Source of the DNA: Skermanella aerolata KACC 11604
Lineage (GTDB): Bacteria > Pseudomonadota > Alphaproteobacteria > Azospirillales > Azospirillaceae
Reading direction: 5' to 3'
DNA length: 64,000 bases
NCBI RefSeq assembly: GCF_000936425.1
Contig: NZ_AVFK01000008.1
Location: 186,001 to 250,000, forward strand
A model generated the notes under the pieces. The model saw only the letters and a list, made by a program, of their open reading frames with translations. It ran no database searches and was not told where the DNA came from. Shown here one piece after another: positions 54,141 to 64,000 of this stretch. Made by a program: the position numbers and the translations under genes. Within the stretch, counting starts at the first letter, position 1. Each line of letters begins with the position of its first letter.

Positions 54141-54896
54141 TTATCTGGTTTTCGCCAGCGTGTCGCGCACGGTTTCCGAAAAGCTGGCGGAGGGCACGGC
54201 GAAGCCGACCGTATCTCCGGCTATCGTTCCCGTCGCCACGTCGATGCCGACGATAGCCGGCCCTCGCCCTTCCCGCATCAGCAGCGGCGATCCGCTGTCG
54301 CCATGGGTCGCGTCGCAGGTATGCGTCAGCAGCCCGGGAGATACGGTACCCTTACCGAGCGAACAGCCGTCGTGGATCGACAGCAGATGGGCTCGATCCT
54401 GACTGTATCCCGCGCGCATGAGTACGGCTCCCGCTGGCGGACTTGCATCGCTGACCGGAACCGGCTTGATCGGGACGGCTTTTTCGAGCACGACGATCGC
54501 CCAGTCCGCCCGCACCGTACCGGTCCCGTAGGAATAGGCGTCCGGGACTACGACGGACAGCGCTGCGGAGTGCGCTATGAACTCGCCGCGCCGGTACCCC
54601 GCCAGGAAGTGCAGATCGGCCGGTTTGACCCTCCGCCCGCTGCGCTTGTCGTAGAGGCAATGGGCGGCAGTCAGAACTTGGCGCGGCCCGATCAGCGTTC
54701 CCGTGCAGAAGCCTCCCGTGCTGCGGTTGATCCGGCCTATGGCCGACCAGGGCCACTCCTGACTGTCCAGCGGCGTCCTGTCGTCCCGTCCCATGATGCC
54801 GGGCAACCGCTCTCGGTTCGTAACGGCTAGCGAGGATGAAGTCGCCGCCAGAATCGCGATGAACGCCGCCAGTGCGGTAGTCAGTCCTGAAGTCAA
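54141..54896 (-). CDS. Secreted trypsin-like serine protease
   Basis: 251 aa. It appears to start at a TTG at 54896, because only that start yields a signal peptide (LTTALAAFIAILAATSSSLAV); a downstream ATG would remove it. The catalytic triad is His79 (LTAAHC), Asp131 (ADWAIVVL) and Ser201 (HGDSGSP), and the oxyanion region around CTGTLIG is normal. Cysteines at CTG/AHC and SLG/DATHGD positions suggest two disulfides. It belongs to the S1B/V8-like trypsin group common in alphaproteobacteria; target unknown. The single mismatch to textbook trypsin is a compact length with no propeptide domain. Confidence 0.85.
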   Translation of the reverse strand: MTSGLTTALAAFIAILAATSSSLAVTNRERLPGIMGRDDRTPLDSQEWPWSAIGRINRSTGGFCTGTLIGPRQVLTAAHCLYDKRSGRRVKPADLHFLAGYRRGEFIAHSAALSVVVPDAYSYGTGTVRADWAIVVLEKAVPIKPVPVSDASPPAGAVLMRAGYSQDRAHLLSIHDGCSLGKGTVSPGLLTHTCDATHGDSGSPLLMREGRGPAIVGIDVATGTIAGDTVGFAVPSASFSETVRDTLAKTR

Positions 54897-55001
54897 ACCA
54901 TTGCCATGCGACTGTGTCGGAGAATTTCAGGGTCGGATTGTTTCGGGCCTATCGTGGGAGTTGTAAGGACATCGGTTTGATTTCGCAAGTTCCGCCTCGT
55001 C

Positions 55002-58000
55002 TCACTCCACCGGGGCCGTGTGCTGGCGTTCCAACTCCTGAATGCGGCGGCGGATACGGCCGATCGGCTGGAGCCGCCGAGCCAGCAGACCATAGAGCAG
55101 CGGCGTCGCGAACAGCGACAGCAGCGAGCCGATCGAAACCCCTCCGACGATCACCAGCCCGATGGCCATGCGGCTTTCCGCGCCGGCGCCCGATGCCACG
55201 GCCAAGGGAACGGCGCCGAACACGGTGGCGATGCTGGTCATCAGGATCGGCCTGAGCCGTGTCGCGGCGGCCGTCCGGATGGCGGCTTCCAATTCGGCGC
55301 CCTCGTCGCGCATCTGGTTGGCGAACTCGACGATCAGGATCGCGTTCTTCGCGATCAGGCCGATCAGCATGACCAGTCCGATCTGCGTGTAGATGTTCAG
55401 CGTCATCGCCGACGCGACGATGGCCGACAACCCGCCGAACAGGGCAAGCGGCACCGTCAGCATGACGATGGCGGGCAGGGTGAAGCTCTCGAACTGAGCG
55501 GCCAGCACCAGGAAGGCGATCAGCAGCGCCATGCCGAACGCGAAGTAGATGGCGGAACTGCTGTCCTGAAGCTCCCGCGCCGCGCCGTCGAAGGTCAGGC
55601 GGACCTGGGGCGGCAGCACCTGCGCAGCCGCCCGGCGGACGACGTCGATCGCTGTTCCCATTGCCATCCCTTCCAGGTTGGCCGTGACTGTGATTGCGCG
55701 CAGCCGGTCCATCCGTCCCAGTTCGCTGGGACCGGCGATGTCGCGCACCGTCAGCACGCTGGACAGCGGCACCAGCTTGTCCGTGTTGGCGCCCCGCAGG
55801 AAGATGTTGGACAAGTCGCGCGGGTTCACCCGCTCGGTCGGGGAGGCCTGGACGACCACGTCGTATTCCTCGCCCCGGTCGGTGAAGCGGGTCACCGTTC
55901 GTCCGCCGATGAGGGTCTCCAGCGTTTGGCCGATCTCCCGCGTGCCAAGCCCAAGGTCGGCCGCCCGGTCACGGTCAACCGTGATCCGCAACTGCGGCTT
56001 GGTCTCGTCGTAGTTGGCCTGGATCGTGCCGAGCCCCGGCTCGTCGCGTAGCCGCTCGATCAACAGGTCGCGCCACGCGGCCAGTTCCTCGTAGTTGCTG
56101 CCGCCGAGCACGACCTGTACCTGATTGAGTCCGCTGCCCCGCGCAATGCCGCCGCTGGCGAAGGCAGCCACCCGAGCACCCGGAACCGCCTGCAACTTGG
56201 TCCGCAGGTCGGCCATGATGGCAGATTGCGAGCGCGAGCGTCGCTCCCACGGAGCAAGCCAAACCTGGACCGTCGCCCGATTTACGCCGGTCTGTCCACC
56301 AAACCCCGGATTGAGGATCGCCAGCACCGTGGCGACTTCGCCGGTCTCGCGGTAGGGGGCCAGGATGCGCTCGATGGTCGCGATCTCCCGCCTCGTGTAG
56401 TCCTGGCTGGCACCTTCCGGCGCCGTGACAGTGATTCGGAAACTCCCTCGGTCTTCCGGCGGCGTGAACTCCTGCGGGATCAGCATGAACAGGTACAGCG
56501 TCCCCCCGCACAGCGCGCCGAACAGCGCCAGCATCAGGACCGGCGCACCCAGCGCGCCGTTCAGTAGGCGCGAATACAGGCTAGTCATTCCGACGAAGAA
56601 CCGCTCGGTCAGCCGAAAGAAGGCGCCGTGATGGTGGGAGCGCAGCACCTGACCGCACATCATCGGCGTCAGCGTCAGGGCGACCAGCGCCGAGAAGGCG
56701 ACCGACGCACCCAGCGCTACCGCGAACTCCTTGAAGAAGCGGCCGACCGTATCCTGGAGCAGCACCAGCGGGAAGATCACCGCGATCAGGACGGCCGTGG
56801 TCGCGATCACGGCGAACCCGATCTGTCCGGCGCCCCGGTAGGCCGCCAGCAGCGGCGGCTCGCCCAGCTCGATCCGGCGGCTGACGTTCTCGACCACGAT
56901 GATCGCGTCGTCCACCACCAGTCCGATAGCGAGCACGAGGGCCAGCAGCGTCAGGACGTTGATGGAGTAGCCCAGCGCCGCCAGCACGATGAACGCCGCG
57001 ACGACCGATACCGGGATCGCCACGGCCGGGATGATCGTCGCCCGCAGGTCGCGCAGAAAGATCCAGGTAACGAGCACAACGAGGCCAAGCGCGACCGTCA
57101 GGGCGTGGAAGACCTGATAGATCGATTCGCCGATGAAGATGCTCTCGTCATAGGAGATATCGACCGCCGCATCGCCGGGCAGGCCGTTCCCGAGCCGGTG
57201 AAGCAGCGACTTGACGCCCTCGGCGACCTCCGTCGTGTTAGCGGTCGCCTGCTTGGTTATGCCCAGTCCGACGGCAGCCCGGCCATTGATGGTATAGTCG
57301 CCCCGGTCCTCCCGAGTGCCCAGCTCGACTTTCGCCACGTCGCCCAGGCGGATGAAGTTGGAGCCGCGCTGGGAGATCACGATCCGGGAGAACTGCTCGG
57401 CCCGTGACAGGCGGGTGTCGGTGCGGACGGTGAACTCGCGCTGGGTCGATTCGATGCGGCCGGCCGGCAGTTCGGCATTCTCCCGCCTCAGGGCGGTTTC
57501 GATGTCCTGGACGGTCAGGTTGCGCGCCGCCAGCGCGGCGCGGTCCAGCCATACCCTCATCGCGTAGATGCGCTGGCCGCTGATCCTGACATCGGCGACG
57601 CCGGGAACGGCGGTGATCTGATCGACCAGCACGCGCCTGACATAGTCGGTCAGTTCCAGCCGGCTGAGCTGCTGGCTGGTCAGCGTCGCCCATAGGATCG
57701 GCGAACTGTCGCTGTCGACCTTGGCGACCACGGGAGCGTCGGCTTCTTCCGGCAGGCTGCGCGACGCGCGCGAGACGCGATCGCGAACGTCGTTCGCGGC
57801 ACTCTCGATGTCCTGTGTCAGCAGAAACTCGATCCGGACGTTGGACGTGCCCTCCCGGCTGGTCGAGCGGATCGTCTTTATGCCTTCGATCCCGCTGACC
57901 GCCCCCTCCATCACCTGGGTGATCTGTGACTCGATCACCTCGGCGGAGGCGCCCTCGTACGTCGTGCCGATCGAGACCACCGGCGGATCGACGGCGGGAT

Positions 58001-58109
58001 ATTCCCGCACCGGCAGCTTGGAGAAGGCGAAGATGCCGAAGACGACCAGCAGCGCGTTGACGACGATGGCAAGCACGGGACGCTGGATCGAGATGTCGGA
58101 GAGCACCAC
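55002..58109 (-). CDS. RND efflux transporter permease (AcrB/MexB-like HAE1 family)
   Basis: 1035 aa, full RND length, with twelve transmembrane helices and two large periplasmic loops. Marks seen: N-terminal ISIQRPVLAIVVNALLVVFGIFAF, LVLAIGLVVDDAIIVVENV (the proton-relay Asp-Asp pair in TM4) and GDRDRAADLGLGTREIGQTLE in the docking domain. It starts at GTG 58109, 3 bases after the stop of the membrane fusion gene. It pumps drugs or toxic metabolites out with the adaptor protein; an outer-membrane TolC-type channel is not encoded here. Substrate range unknown. Confidence 0.94.
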   Translation of the reverse strand: MVLSDISIQRPVLAIVVNALLVVFGIFAFSKLPVREYPAVDPPVVSIGTTYEGASAEVIESQITQVMEGAVSGIEGIKTIRSTSREGTSNVRIEFLLTQDIESAANDVRDRVSRASRSLPEEADAPVVAKVDSDSSPILWATLTSQQLSRLELTDYVRRVLVDQITAVPGVADVRISGQRIYAMRVWLDRAALAARNLTVQDIETALRRENAELPAGRIESTQREFTVRTDTRLSRAEQFSRIVISQRGSNFIRLGDVAKVELGTREDRGDYTINGRAAVGLGITKQATANTTEVAEGVKSLLHRLGNGLPGDAAVDISYDESIFIGESIYQVFHALTVALGLVVLVTWIFLRDLRATIIPAVAIPVSVVAAFIVLAALGYSINVLTLLALVLAIGLVVDDAIIVVENVSRRIELGEPPLLAAYRGAGQIGFAVIATTAVLIAVIFPLVLLQDTVGRFFKEFAVALGASVAFSALVALTLTPMMCGQVLRSHHHGAFFRLTERFFVGMTSLYSRLLNGALGAPVLMLALFGALCGGTLYLFMLIPQEFTPPEDRGSFRITVTAPEGASQDYTRREIATIERILAPYRETGEVATVLAILNPGFGGQTGVNRATVQVWLAPWERRSRSQSAIMADLRTKLQAVPGARVAAFASGGIARGSGLNQVQVVLGGSNYEELAAWRDLLIERLRDEPGLGTIQANYDETKPQLRITVDRDRAADLGLGTREIGQTLETLIGGRTVTRFTDRGEEYDVVVQASPTERVNPRDLSNIFLRGANTDKLVPLSSVLTVRDIAGPSELGRMDRLRAITVTANLEGMAMGTAIDVVRRAAAQVLPPQVRLTFDGAARELQDSSSAIYFAFGMALLIAFLVLAAQFESFTLPAIVMLTVPLALFGGLSAIVASAMTLNIYTQIGLVMLIGLIAKNAILIVEFANQMRDEGAELEAAIRTAAATRLRPILMTSIATVFGAVPLAVASGAGAESRMAIGLVIVGGVSIGSLLSLFATPLLYGLLARRLQPIGRIRRRIQELERQHTAPVE

Positions 58110-58112
58110 GGC

Positions 58113-59216
58113 TCAACTCCCGGCGGCGGTTGCCGGAACGGTCGGCGGCGGCGAGGTCTCCGCCTTGACAGGAAGCCCGTCGCGCACGCGCTGGGTGCCT
58201 CGGACGACGACGATCTCGCCCGGCTTTACCCCGTCCCGTACCTGCACCATGCCGGCCTGACGCAGGCCTATCGTGATCGCGCGCCGCTGCGCCCGGCCGT
58301 CGGCGACGACGAAGACGAATTGGCGCTCGCCCAGCGGCACCAGCGCTTCCTCCGCAATCAGGACCGCATCGCCCTTGGTCGAGAGCGTCAGCCCGACATT
58401 CATGAACATGCCGGGCTTCAGCCGCAGGTCGGCGTTGGGAAGCACGGCCACGACCTCGACCGCCCGCGTGACGGGATCGACGCGGGTGTCTATGGCGCTG
58501 ACGATACCGGTGAAGGTTTCCGTCGGATAGGCGGGGCTTTTGGCGGAGACGCCAAGGCCCTGCCGCAGGCTCCCCAATGCCGCTTCCGGCACGCGGAAGT
58601 CCAGCTTCACGGTGCGGATATCGTCCAGCGTCGTGATCGCCGTCCCGTTCGACACCAGCGCTCCCGGGCTGACGCGTCGAAGGCCGGTCTGCCCGGCGAA
58701 GGGAGCGGTGACGACCAAGTCCTGAAGCCGCGCCCTCGCGGCCCGCGCCGCCGCGTCCGCCCGGTCGCGCGCCGCGGTCAATTCGTCCACCCGGGCTTCG
58801 GCGACGGCCTGCCGGGTCAGAAGCGCCCGCGAGCGTTCCAGAAGCTGCTGCGCGTTGCGGCGGTCCGCTTCCGCGACCGCCAGTTGCGCCCTGGCTTCCG
58901 CATCGTCAAGTTCCACAAGCACGGCGCCGCGCTCGACAATCTGGCCATCGTCGAACCGGATCGTCTTGATGTTGCCGGTCTGCTTGGAGTTGATGGTGAC
59001 GGCCTCGTTCGCGCGCAGTGTTCCGACGGCATCGACCATGGTCGAGATCGGACCCGTCACGACCGCGGCCGCTATGACGTTGACCGGCTTGGCCGTCCGG
59101 TCGGGAGCCGCCGCCTGAGGTCCGCCGTCGCCCCGCATCAAGGGTGCCCCGTACCAGACGCCCCCCGCGGCGGCGGCAATACCGACGATCGTCACGAGTT
59201 GCCAGACCAGCCGCAT
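58113..59216 (-). CDS. RND efflux membrane fusion protein (adaptor)
   Basis: About 367 aa from the ATG at 59216 (MRLVWQLVTIVGIAAAAGGVWYG), which gives the usual single N-terminal anchor. A GTG at 59336 would add 40 basic residues before it and cannot be excluded, because neither start has a strong ribosome-binding site. Features are the HlyD/AcrA lipoyl half-motifs (IKTIRFDDGQIVERGAVLVELD and VVTAPFAGQTGLRRVSPGALV), a coiled-coil hairpin between them (about 110-185) and a beta-barrel domain. It bridges the inner-membrane pump, whose gene follows by 3 bases, and an outer-membrane channel encoded elsewhere. Confidence 0.9.
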   Translation of the reverse strand: MRLVWQLVTIVGIAAAAGGVWYGAPLMRGDGGPQAAAPDRTAKPVNVIAAAVVTGPISTMVDAVGTLRANEAVTINSKQTGNIKTIRFDDGQIVERGAVLVELDDAEARAQLAVAEADRRNAQQLLERSRALLTRQAVAEARVDELTAARDRADAAARAARARLQDLVVTAPFAGQTGLRRVSPGALVSNGTAITTLDDIRTVKLDFRVPEAALGSLRQGLGVSAKSPAYPTETFTGIVSAIDTRVDPVTRAVEVVAVLPNADLRLKPGMFMNVGLTLSTKGDAVLIAEEALVPLGERQFVFVVADGRAQRRAITIGLRQAGMVQVRDGVKPGEIVVVRGTQRVRDGLPVKAETSPPPTVPATAAGS

Positions 59217-59386
59217 GGTGCTTGTCAACGCGCCGGGCTTGATCCGGCGCCTCCGTCCTAAGGCCGCGTGTTCAACCGGAAATTCCCGGCGGATCGGAAT
59301 GCGGGAACGTTCACGAAGGCGGCCTGTTTTTGCCACCGATCACGCCTGACCTATCCGTTTGAACAATAGCAGACCCAGCATTACCC

Positions 59387-62300
59387 ATGGATCGGAATCT
59401 TGACCGGTTGGTACCGGGACGCCGGATCGTCGCCGGTGCGCCCGAGGGCTACGATGCGGTGCTGCTTGCCCGCTTTGCCGAAAAGGCCGGGACATCCGGC
59501 CTGCTGCACATCGTCCGGGACCATAGGCGGCTCGTGCGCGTCAGACGCGCCCTGGCCTTCTTCGCGCCGGCGCTCGAGGTGATACCGCTCGTTACGTGGG
59601 ACTGCGCGCCCTATGACAGGCGCTCGCCGTCCGCCGCGGTGTCGGCCCTGCGTATCGATACCTTGCTGAAACTTGGGCGGCCGGCGGCAAGACCCAGGCT
59701 GGTCCTGACCACGGCTCATGCCTTCCTTCGACGGTTGCCGCCGCAGGGAATGCTGGAGACGTCGGCCTTCTCTGCGGTCATCGGCGATGATATCGAAGAA
59801 GCCTTGCGGCATTTTCTGCTACGCAACGGCTACTCGCCGGCCGACTCGATCAATGCGCCGGGCGATTTCATCTGGGACGACGATCGGATCGACGTCTTCG
59901 TTCCCGGCGGTGCCGGAAAGCTCCGGCTCGACCTGCTCAACGGCACCCTGAACGCCGTTCGCCGGAGCGATGAGGACGAGGAACTGGAGCGGCTGGACCT
60001 GCCACCCATGTCCGAGGTGGTGCTGAACGACCTCAGCATGCGGCAATTCCAGACGGGTTATCAGGAGCGGTTCGGCAAGGTCGAGGGGCACGACCCCTTG
60101 TTCGAAGCGGTAGCACAGGGCAGGCGGATGACCGGCATGGAGCATTGGCTGCCGCTGTTCTATGGGAGCACCGAAACCCTGTGCGAATACTTGCCCGGCT
60201 GCCCGGTCACCCTCGACGAGGGGGCGGAAGTCGAGCGCGACGATTATCTCGACCAGATCGCCGACGCGTTCAAAACGCGGAACGCGATGGGCAGCATCGA
60301 GGAAAAGGCGAAGCTGCCGGTTTTCTGGCCGCTGCCGCCCGAGCAGGTCTTCATCGACGCAGCTGCCTGGAACGCATGCCTCGAGCCTCGCTCCGTAACC
60401 GAGTTTCGGGCGGCACCTCCCGAATCCGAGCCCGCTACCGGAGCGGTCGATGGCGGTGCCCGGCCAGGGCCGCGCTTCCACGGGACCGATGGCGCCGAGG
60501 CGTTGAAGGCTCATCTGGACAGCCTGCGCGGCGCCGGGACGCGCGTCCTGTTCGCGGTCGAGCGAGATGCCATGCATCGGCCGATGAAACGCCGGCTCGG
60601 TGATCCGGATCTGCGCTCCGCTGGCACCTGGGCCGAAGCCGAGACCGCCGACGACAGCTGGGCCATCGCGACCTTGCCGGTGGAAGCCGGCTTCGAAGCC
60701 CCCGGTTTTCACGTAATCGCCCGTGCCGACATCGTGAAGCCGGACAGCGGCAAACGGCGTAAGGCGGCGGCCGAGGCAGCCGGGGACTTGCAGGAGGTCG
60801 CCGCCATCGCCCTTGGCGATCTGGTGGTCCATGCCGAGCACGGGGTTGCCTTATGCGAAGGTCTGGAAGCGGTCGATGCCGCCGGGGCACCCCACGACTG
60901 CGTCCGGCTGATCTACCAGAAGGGCGACCGGCTGTTCGTCCCGGTCGAGAACATGGACCTCTTGTGGCGCTTCGGAACCCCAGGCGAAACCGTCCAGCTC
61001 GACAAGCTAGGCGGCACCGCATGGCCGAAGAGGCTGGAGCGTGTCCGCGAAGCGATGCGCGAAGCCGCCGGCGAGCTGATATCCACCGCCGCCCGGCGCG
61101 AGATGGCCGAGGTCGAGCCGATCGTGCCGCCGCGGGCATCTTACCGGCGGTTCAGCGCCCGGTTTCCTTATACCGAGACGGACGACCAGCAATCGGCAAT
61201 CGACGATGTGCTGGCCGACCTCGCGTCGGGAAAGCTGATGGATCGGCTGGTTGTCGGCGACGTCGGGTTCGGCAAGACCGAGGTCGCCCTCCGCGCCGCC
61301 TTCGCCGTCGCATCGTCGGGCCGTCAGGTGGCCGTCGTCGCTCCCACGACACCCCTCGCCCGGCAGCATACCGACGAGTTCCGCGAGCGTTTCGCCGGTT
61401 TCGGCTATGAGGTCGCCATGCTGTCGCGTCTTACCGGCACGGATGATGCGAAAGAAGCGAGGAGCCGGATCGCCGACGGCAAAGCCCGCATCGTGATCGG
61501 AACTCAGGCTCTCCTCAGCCAGTCCGTGACTTTCAAGGACCTGGGCCTTCTTGTGCTGGACGAGGAACAGCGCATGGGCGTCAAGCAAAAGGAGCGCCTG
61601 AAGGAGATCGCGGACGGCGTCCATGTCCTGACCATGACCGCGACGCCGATCCCCCGCACCCTTCAGTTGGCCTTGGCCGGCTTGCGCGACCTTAGCCTGA
61701 TCGGCACCGCGCCGGTCGAAAGGCAGCCGGTCCGGACCCGCGTGCTGACTTACGACGGCGAGGTCGTCGTCCAGGCCCTGCGGCGGGAACGCGAGCGTGG
61801 CGGGCAAAGCTTCTATGTCTGTCCCCGGCTGGCCGACCTCGATCTCGTTGCGGAACGGCTCGAAGCGTTGTCGCCCGAACTCCGGATCATCCGTGCCCAT
61901 GGCAAGATGCCCGGGGACGACCTGGACGACGCGATCACCGCCTTCACGCGGGGCGGCGGCGACGTCCTTCTGGCGACCAACATCATCGAAGCCGGCCTGA
62001 ACATACCCAATGCCAATACGCTGATCGTCCACCGCGCCGATATGTTCGGACTGTCGCAGCTTCACCAGCTGCGCGGACGTGTCGGACGCGCCGATTCGCG
62101 CGCCTACGCCCTGCTCACGGTCGAACCGGGTCATGAACTGTCCGATACCGCCCGGCGCCGGCTGGATGCGATGGCAGCCCTGACCGGTCCGGGGTCCGGA
62201 TTCAACGTCGCCAGCCAGGATATGGACATTCGCGGCAGCGGCAATCTGCTGGGGGAAGAGCAGTCCGGTTCCTTGCGCGCGGTCGGCGCAGATCTGTTCC

Positions 62301-62806
62301 AGGACATGCTGCGTCAGGCGATCGAGGCGATCAAGGCCGGTCGCGAACCCGAGGAGCCGTGGACGCCGCGCATCACCCTGGGCATTCCGGTGCTGATCGG
62401 CGACCGGTACGTACAGGATCTAGACGAGCGCATGGCGCTCTACCGTTCCATCGCCGCGATCAACACGAAGGACGCGGCAAAGGCCTTCGCCTCCCGGCTT
62501 GCGGAACGGCACGGTCCCGTTCCGTCCGCGGTCATGACCCTGCTGGGGCTGGGCGAACTGAAGCGGCTGTGCCGGGAAGCCGGGGTCGAGCAGATCGACG
62601 TCGGGCCGCGCGGTGCCCTGATCTCATTCCGTCATGAGCCGGAGGGAGTCGAAGCGTTCCTGAAGCGGCAGGCGAAGGCTCGCTTGCGGGACGATGGCCG
62701 GCTGGCGGTTTCCCTCGAGGAGGCCGCTGCCGGTGACAGGGTAGAGGTTGCGCGGACTATCCTGGAGGGGCTTCTGAGCGGTACGGAGGCGCCGGTGCCC
62801 GCCTGA
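59387..62806 (+). CDS. mfd: Transcription-repair coupling factor Mfd
   Basis: 1139 aa, the expected Mfd length. The N-terminal UvrB-like region has [17 protein letters not shown] and MEHWLPLFY. The RNA-polymerase-interacting domain has [43 protein letters not shown]. The helicase has Walker [10 protein letters not shown] (624-632), DEEQ box at 725-728 (usually DEEQ/DEEH), [12 protein letters not shown] and a C-terminal RecG-like region with QLRGRVGR. Mfd removes stalled RNA polymerase and recruits UvrA. It is somewhat divergent from rhizobial Mfd as I remember it ([21 protein letters not shown] where others have IVESGLDVP), so it may be a second copy. The RND operon is divergent and an HtrA gene is convergent. 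Confidence 0.9.
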   Translation: MDRNLDRLVPGRRIVAGAPEGYDAVLLARFAEKAGTSGLLHIVRDHRRLVRVRRALAFFAPALEVIPLVTWDCAPYDRRSPSAAVSALRIDTLLKLGRPAARPRLVLTTAHAFLRRLPPQGMLETSAFSAVIGDDIEEALRHFLLRNGYSPADSINAPGDFIWDDDRIDVFVPGGAGKLRLDLLNGTLNAVRRSDEDEELERLDLPPMSEVVLNDLSMRQFQTGYQERFGKVEGHDPLFEAVAQGRRMTGMEHWLPLFYGSTETLCEYLPGCPVTLDEGAEVERDDYLDQIADAFKTRNAMGSIEEKAKLPVFWPLPPEQVFIDAAAWNACLEPRSVTEFRAAPPESEPATGAVDGGARPGPRFHGTDGAEALKAHLDSLRGAGTRVLFAVERDAMHRPMKRRLGDPDLRSAGTWAEAETADDSWAIATLPVEAGFEAPGFHVIARADIVKPDSGKRRKAAAEAAGDLQEVAAIALGDLVVHAEHGVALCEGLEAVDAAGAPHDCVRLIYQKGDRLFVPVENMDLLWRFGTPGETVQLDKLGGTAWPKRLERVREAMREAAGELISTAARREMAEVEPIVPPRASYRRFSARFPYTETDDQQSAIDDVLADLASGKLMDRLVVGDVGFGKTEVALRAAFAVASSGRQVAVVAPTTPLARQHTDEFRERFAGFGYEVAMLSRLTGTDDAKEARSRIADGKARIVIGTQALLSQSVTFKDLGLLVLDEEQRMGVKQKERLKEIADGVHVLTMTATPIPRTLQLALAGLRDLSLIGTAPVERQPVRTRVLTYDGEVVVQALRRERERGGQSFYVCPRLADLDLVAERLEALSPELRIIRAHGKMPGDDLDDAITAFTRGGGDVLLATNIIEAGLNIPNANTLIVHRADMFGLSQLHQLRGRVGRADSRAYALLTVEPGHELSDTARRRLDAMAALTGPGSGFNVASQDMDIRGSGNLLGEEQSGSLRAVGADLFQDMLRQAIEAIKAGREPEEPWTPRITLGIPVLIGDRYVQDLDERMALYRSIAAINTKDAAKAFASRLAERHGPVPSAVMTLLGLGELKRLCREAGVEQIDVGPRGALISFRHEPEGVEAFLKRQAKARLRDDGRLAVSLEEAAAGDRVEVARTILEGLLSGTEAPVPA

Positions 62807-62827
62807 GCCGCCTGCGACCGGGCCGGC

Positions 62828-63916
62828 TTAGGAGATGTCGATGACCGTCACGTCGACAGTGAAACTGCGTCCGTCGCGCTGGACCGTCAGCGTTACGCTG
62901 TGCCCGATCCCGGCCCGGTCCAACTCCGTCGCAAGATCCGCCAGAGAGCTGACCGGCTTCCCTTCCGCATGGGTGATGACGTCGCCGACCCGCTGGGCCG
63001 ACCTGCCGAAGCCGCGCAGGCCGGCACGGTCCGCCGCGGAACCGGGTATGACTTCCGCGATGACGACGCCGCTGACGCCGAGTTGGGCGGCGATCTCCTC
63101 CGGCGCTACCCGGATGCCGATTCCGGGCGTCGGGACCTTGCCTTCGCGGATCAGGGCAGGGACGATCCGGTTGACGGTATTGACCGGCACCGCGAATCCG
63201 ATCCCCGCGGAACTGCCTGAACCGGACAGGATGGCGGTGTTGACCCCGATCAACCGGCCGGCGCTGTCGAGCAGCGGACCGCCGGAGTTGCCCGGATTGA
63301 TCGCCGCGTCCGTTTGGATGACGCCGACGATCTCGCGGCCTCCCCCTGTTGGCAGCCGGCGTTCCAGCGCGCTGATGACGCCGGTGCTCAGGCTGCGGGT
63401 CAGCCCGAACGGGTTTCCGATCGCGAATACCGATTGACCGACCTTCAGGTCGGTTGAGCTGCCGATCGGGATGGCGCGCAAGGCCGCCCGCGTCTCGCTG
63501 AGGCGGAGCACCGCCAGATCGCTGTTCGGAGCCGTACCGATGACGGTTGCCGGTATGGCTTCGCCATTGTCCAGACGCACGGCGACGCGGGTGGCGCCTT
63601 CCACCACGTGATGATTGGTCACGACATGTCCGGCGGCATCCCAGATGAAGCCGGAACCGGCTCCCCGCGTTCCCCGCCCGCCAAGCTCTCCCGGTGCTTC
63701 CGCGCGGTCGGTGAAGATGTAGACGACCGAGGGGGCCGTCGCGTCGAACAGGCTGATGGTCGACCGCTCGGTCTCCGACAGGGACCCGCGCGGAGTCACG
63801 GCTCTCGGTTCGTCGGCGGTCAGCAGGACGCCGCGGACGAAGCGGTCGCCGAACCAGATCGTCGCGACCAGCAACGCCCAGACCAGCATGTATCGCCAGA
63901 ACCGCTGCCCACCCAT
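62828..63916 (-). CDS. HtrA/DegQ-like S1C serine protease with one PDZ domain
   Basis: 362 aa. A short N-terminal hydrophobic segment (residues about 9-24) anchors it or acts as a signal peptide, placing the protease in the periplasm. The catalytic triad is His103 (TNHHVV), Asp133 (NSDLAVL) and Ser211 (GNSGGP), with the protease domain about 55-245. One PDZ domain (about 260-358: GVVIAEVIPGSAADRAGLRG...GDVITHAEGKPVSSL) follows, compared with two in DegP, so it resembles DegS-type or short DegQ-like proteins. Degradation or processing of misfolded envelope proteins is the expected role. It converges with mfd (21-base gap). Confidence 0.9.
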   Translation of the reverse strand: MGGQRFWRYMLVWALLVATIWFGDRFVRGVLLTADEPRAVTPRGSLSETERSTISLFDATAPSVVYIFTDRAEAPGELGGRGTRGAGSGFIWDAAGHVVTNHHVVEGATRVAVRLDNGEAIPATVIGTAPNSDLAVLRLSETRAALRAIPIGSSTDLKVGQSVFAIGNPFGLTRSLSTGVISALERRLPTGGGREIVGVIQTDAAINPGNSGGPLLDSAGRLIGVNTAILSGSGSSAGIGFAVPVNTVNRIVPALIREGKVPTPGIGIRVAPEEIAAQLGVSGVVIAEVIPGSAADRAGLRGFGRSAQRVGDVITHAEGKPVSSLADLATELDRAGIGHSVTLTVQRDGRSFTVDVTVIDIS

Positions 63917-64000
63917 CTCTTTGCTCCCGCCGCGGACCTGCTTGTTTAGTGAGGCGAGCCCTGTTGCGGGTCAAGCGCAAAGGTACAATATCTTCTGATC

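Overview
The window is GC-rich, densely packed chromosomal DNA from an alphaproteobacterium. The best fit is Rhodospirillales/Azospirillaceae (Azospirillum- or Skermanella-like). This is inferred from the mix of FixL/FixJ/FixK-type oxygen regulation, CydDC, a TRAP and a tripartite tricarboxylate (TTT) transporter, a CheZ-type phosphatase, a cysteine-poor Fur and many PAS/GGDEF/EAL sensors. No 16S gene or other species marker is present. I see no rRNA, tRNA, CRISPR array, prophage or insertion sequence.

Layout. 0.1-2 kb: a hemerythrin-like protein and an NsrR-type Rrf2 regulator (a nitric-oxide/iron theme), then a lower-GC lipoprotein gene. 2-9 kb, minus strand: one long, tightly spaced run encoding two short-chain dehydrogenases (one XylB-like, one BDH2/2-keto-3-deoxy-L-fuconate dehydrogenase-like), a cobalt-type nitrile hydratase (alpha, beta, activator) and a TctCBA transporter, with a coiled-coil gene after it. 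Divergent from it are a TetR regulator and an SMR pump behind a perfect 13-bp-arm palindrome. 10-14.4 kb: a cluster-less FixK-type Crp/Fnr regulator divergent from cydDC, with FixJ-like sites between them. 14.5-17 kb: a secreted carboxypeptidase G2-like enzyme and an outer-membrane-barrel-like protein. 17-20 kb: fixL (two heme-type PAS domains), fixJ and a receiver-only FixJ paralogue. 20-23 kb: a TRAP transporter. 23-30 kb: DUF72, DUF4164, an SLT/SPOR lipoprotein, phospholipase D, a PAS_5 protein, a methyltransferase, PepSY and small proteins. 30-32 kb: an ABC permease and binding protein without an ATPase.

32-44.7 kb is a signalling region. It holds a PAS/GGDEF/EAL protein with a FixL-type PAS, a 1309-aa protein with two complete histidine-kinase modules overlapping a pentapeptide-repeat gene, TetR, YbjQ, a GAF/PAS/GGDEF/EAL protein and CheZ. 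45-52.8 kb: fur with a small partner gene, an RlmM-like methyltransferase, a four-gene sugar ABC transporter, bfd with a Fur box, and an amino-acid dehydrogenase. 53-64 kb: a coiled-coil protein, a DsbA-like isomerase, a trypsin-like protease, an RND efflux pair, an Mfd-type translocase and an HtrA-like protease.

How it fits together. The recurring theme is sensing of O2, NO and redox state: FixLJ -> FixK-like regulator with FixJ-like sites, the neighbouring cydDC, NsrR/hemerythrin and a FixL-type PAS on a c-di-GMP enzyme. The two most unusual pieces of architecture are the nitrile hydratase/sugar-type SDR/TTT gene run and the double-kinase/pentapeptide-repeat pair. I found no convincing defence system or other wholly new system.
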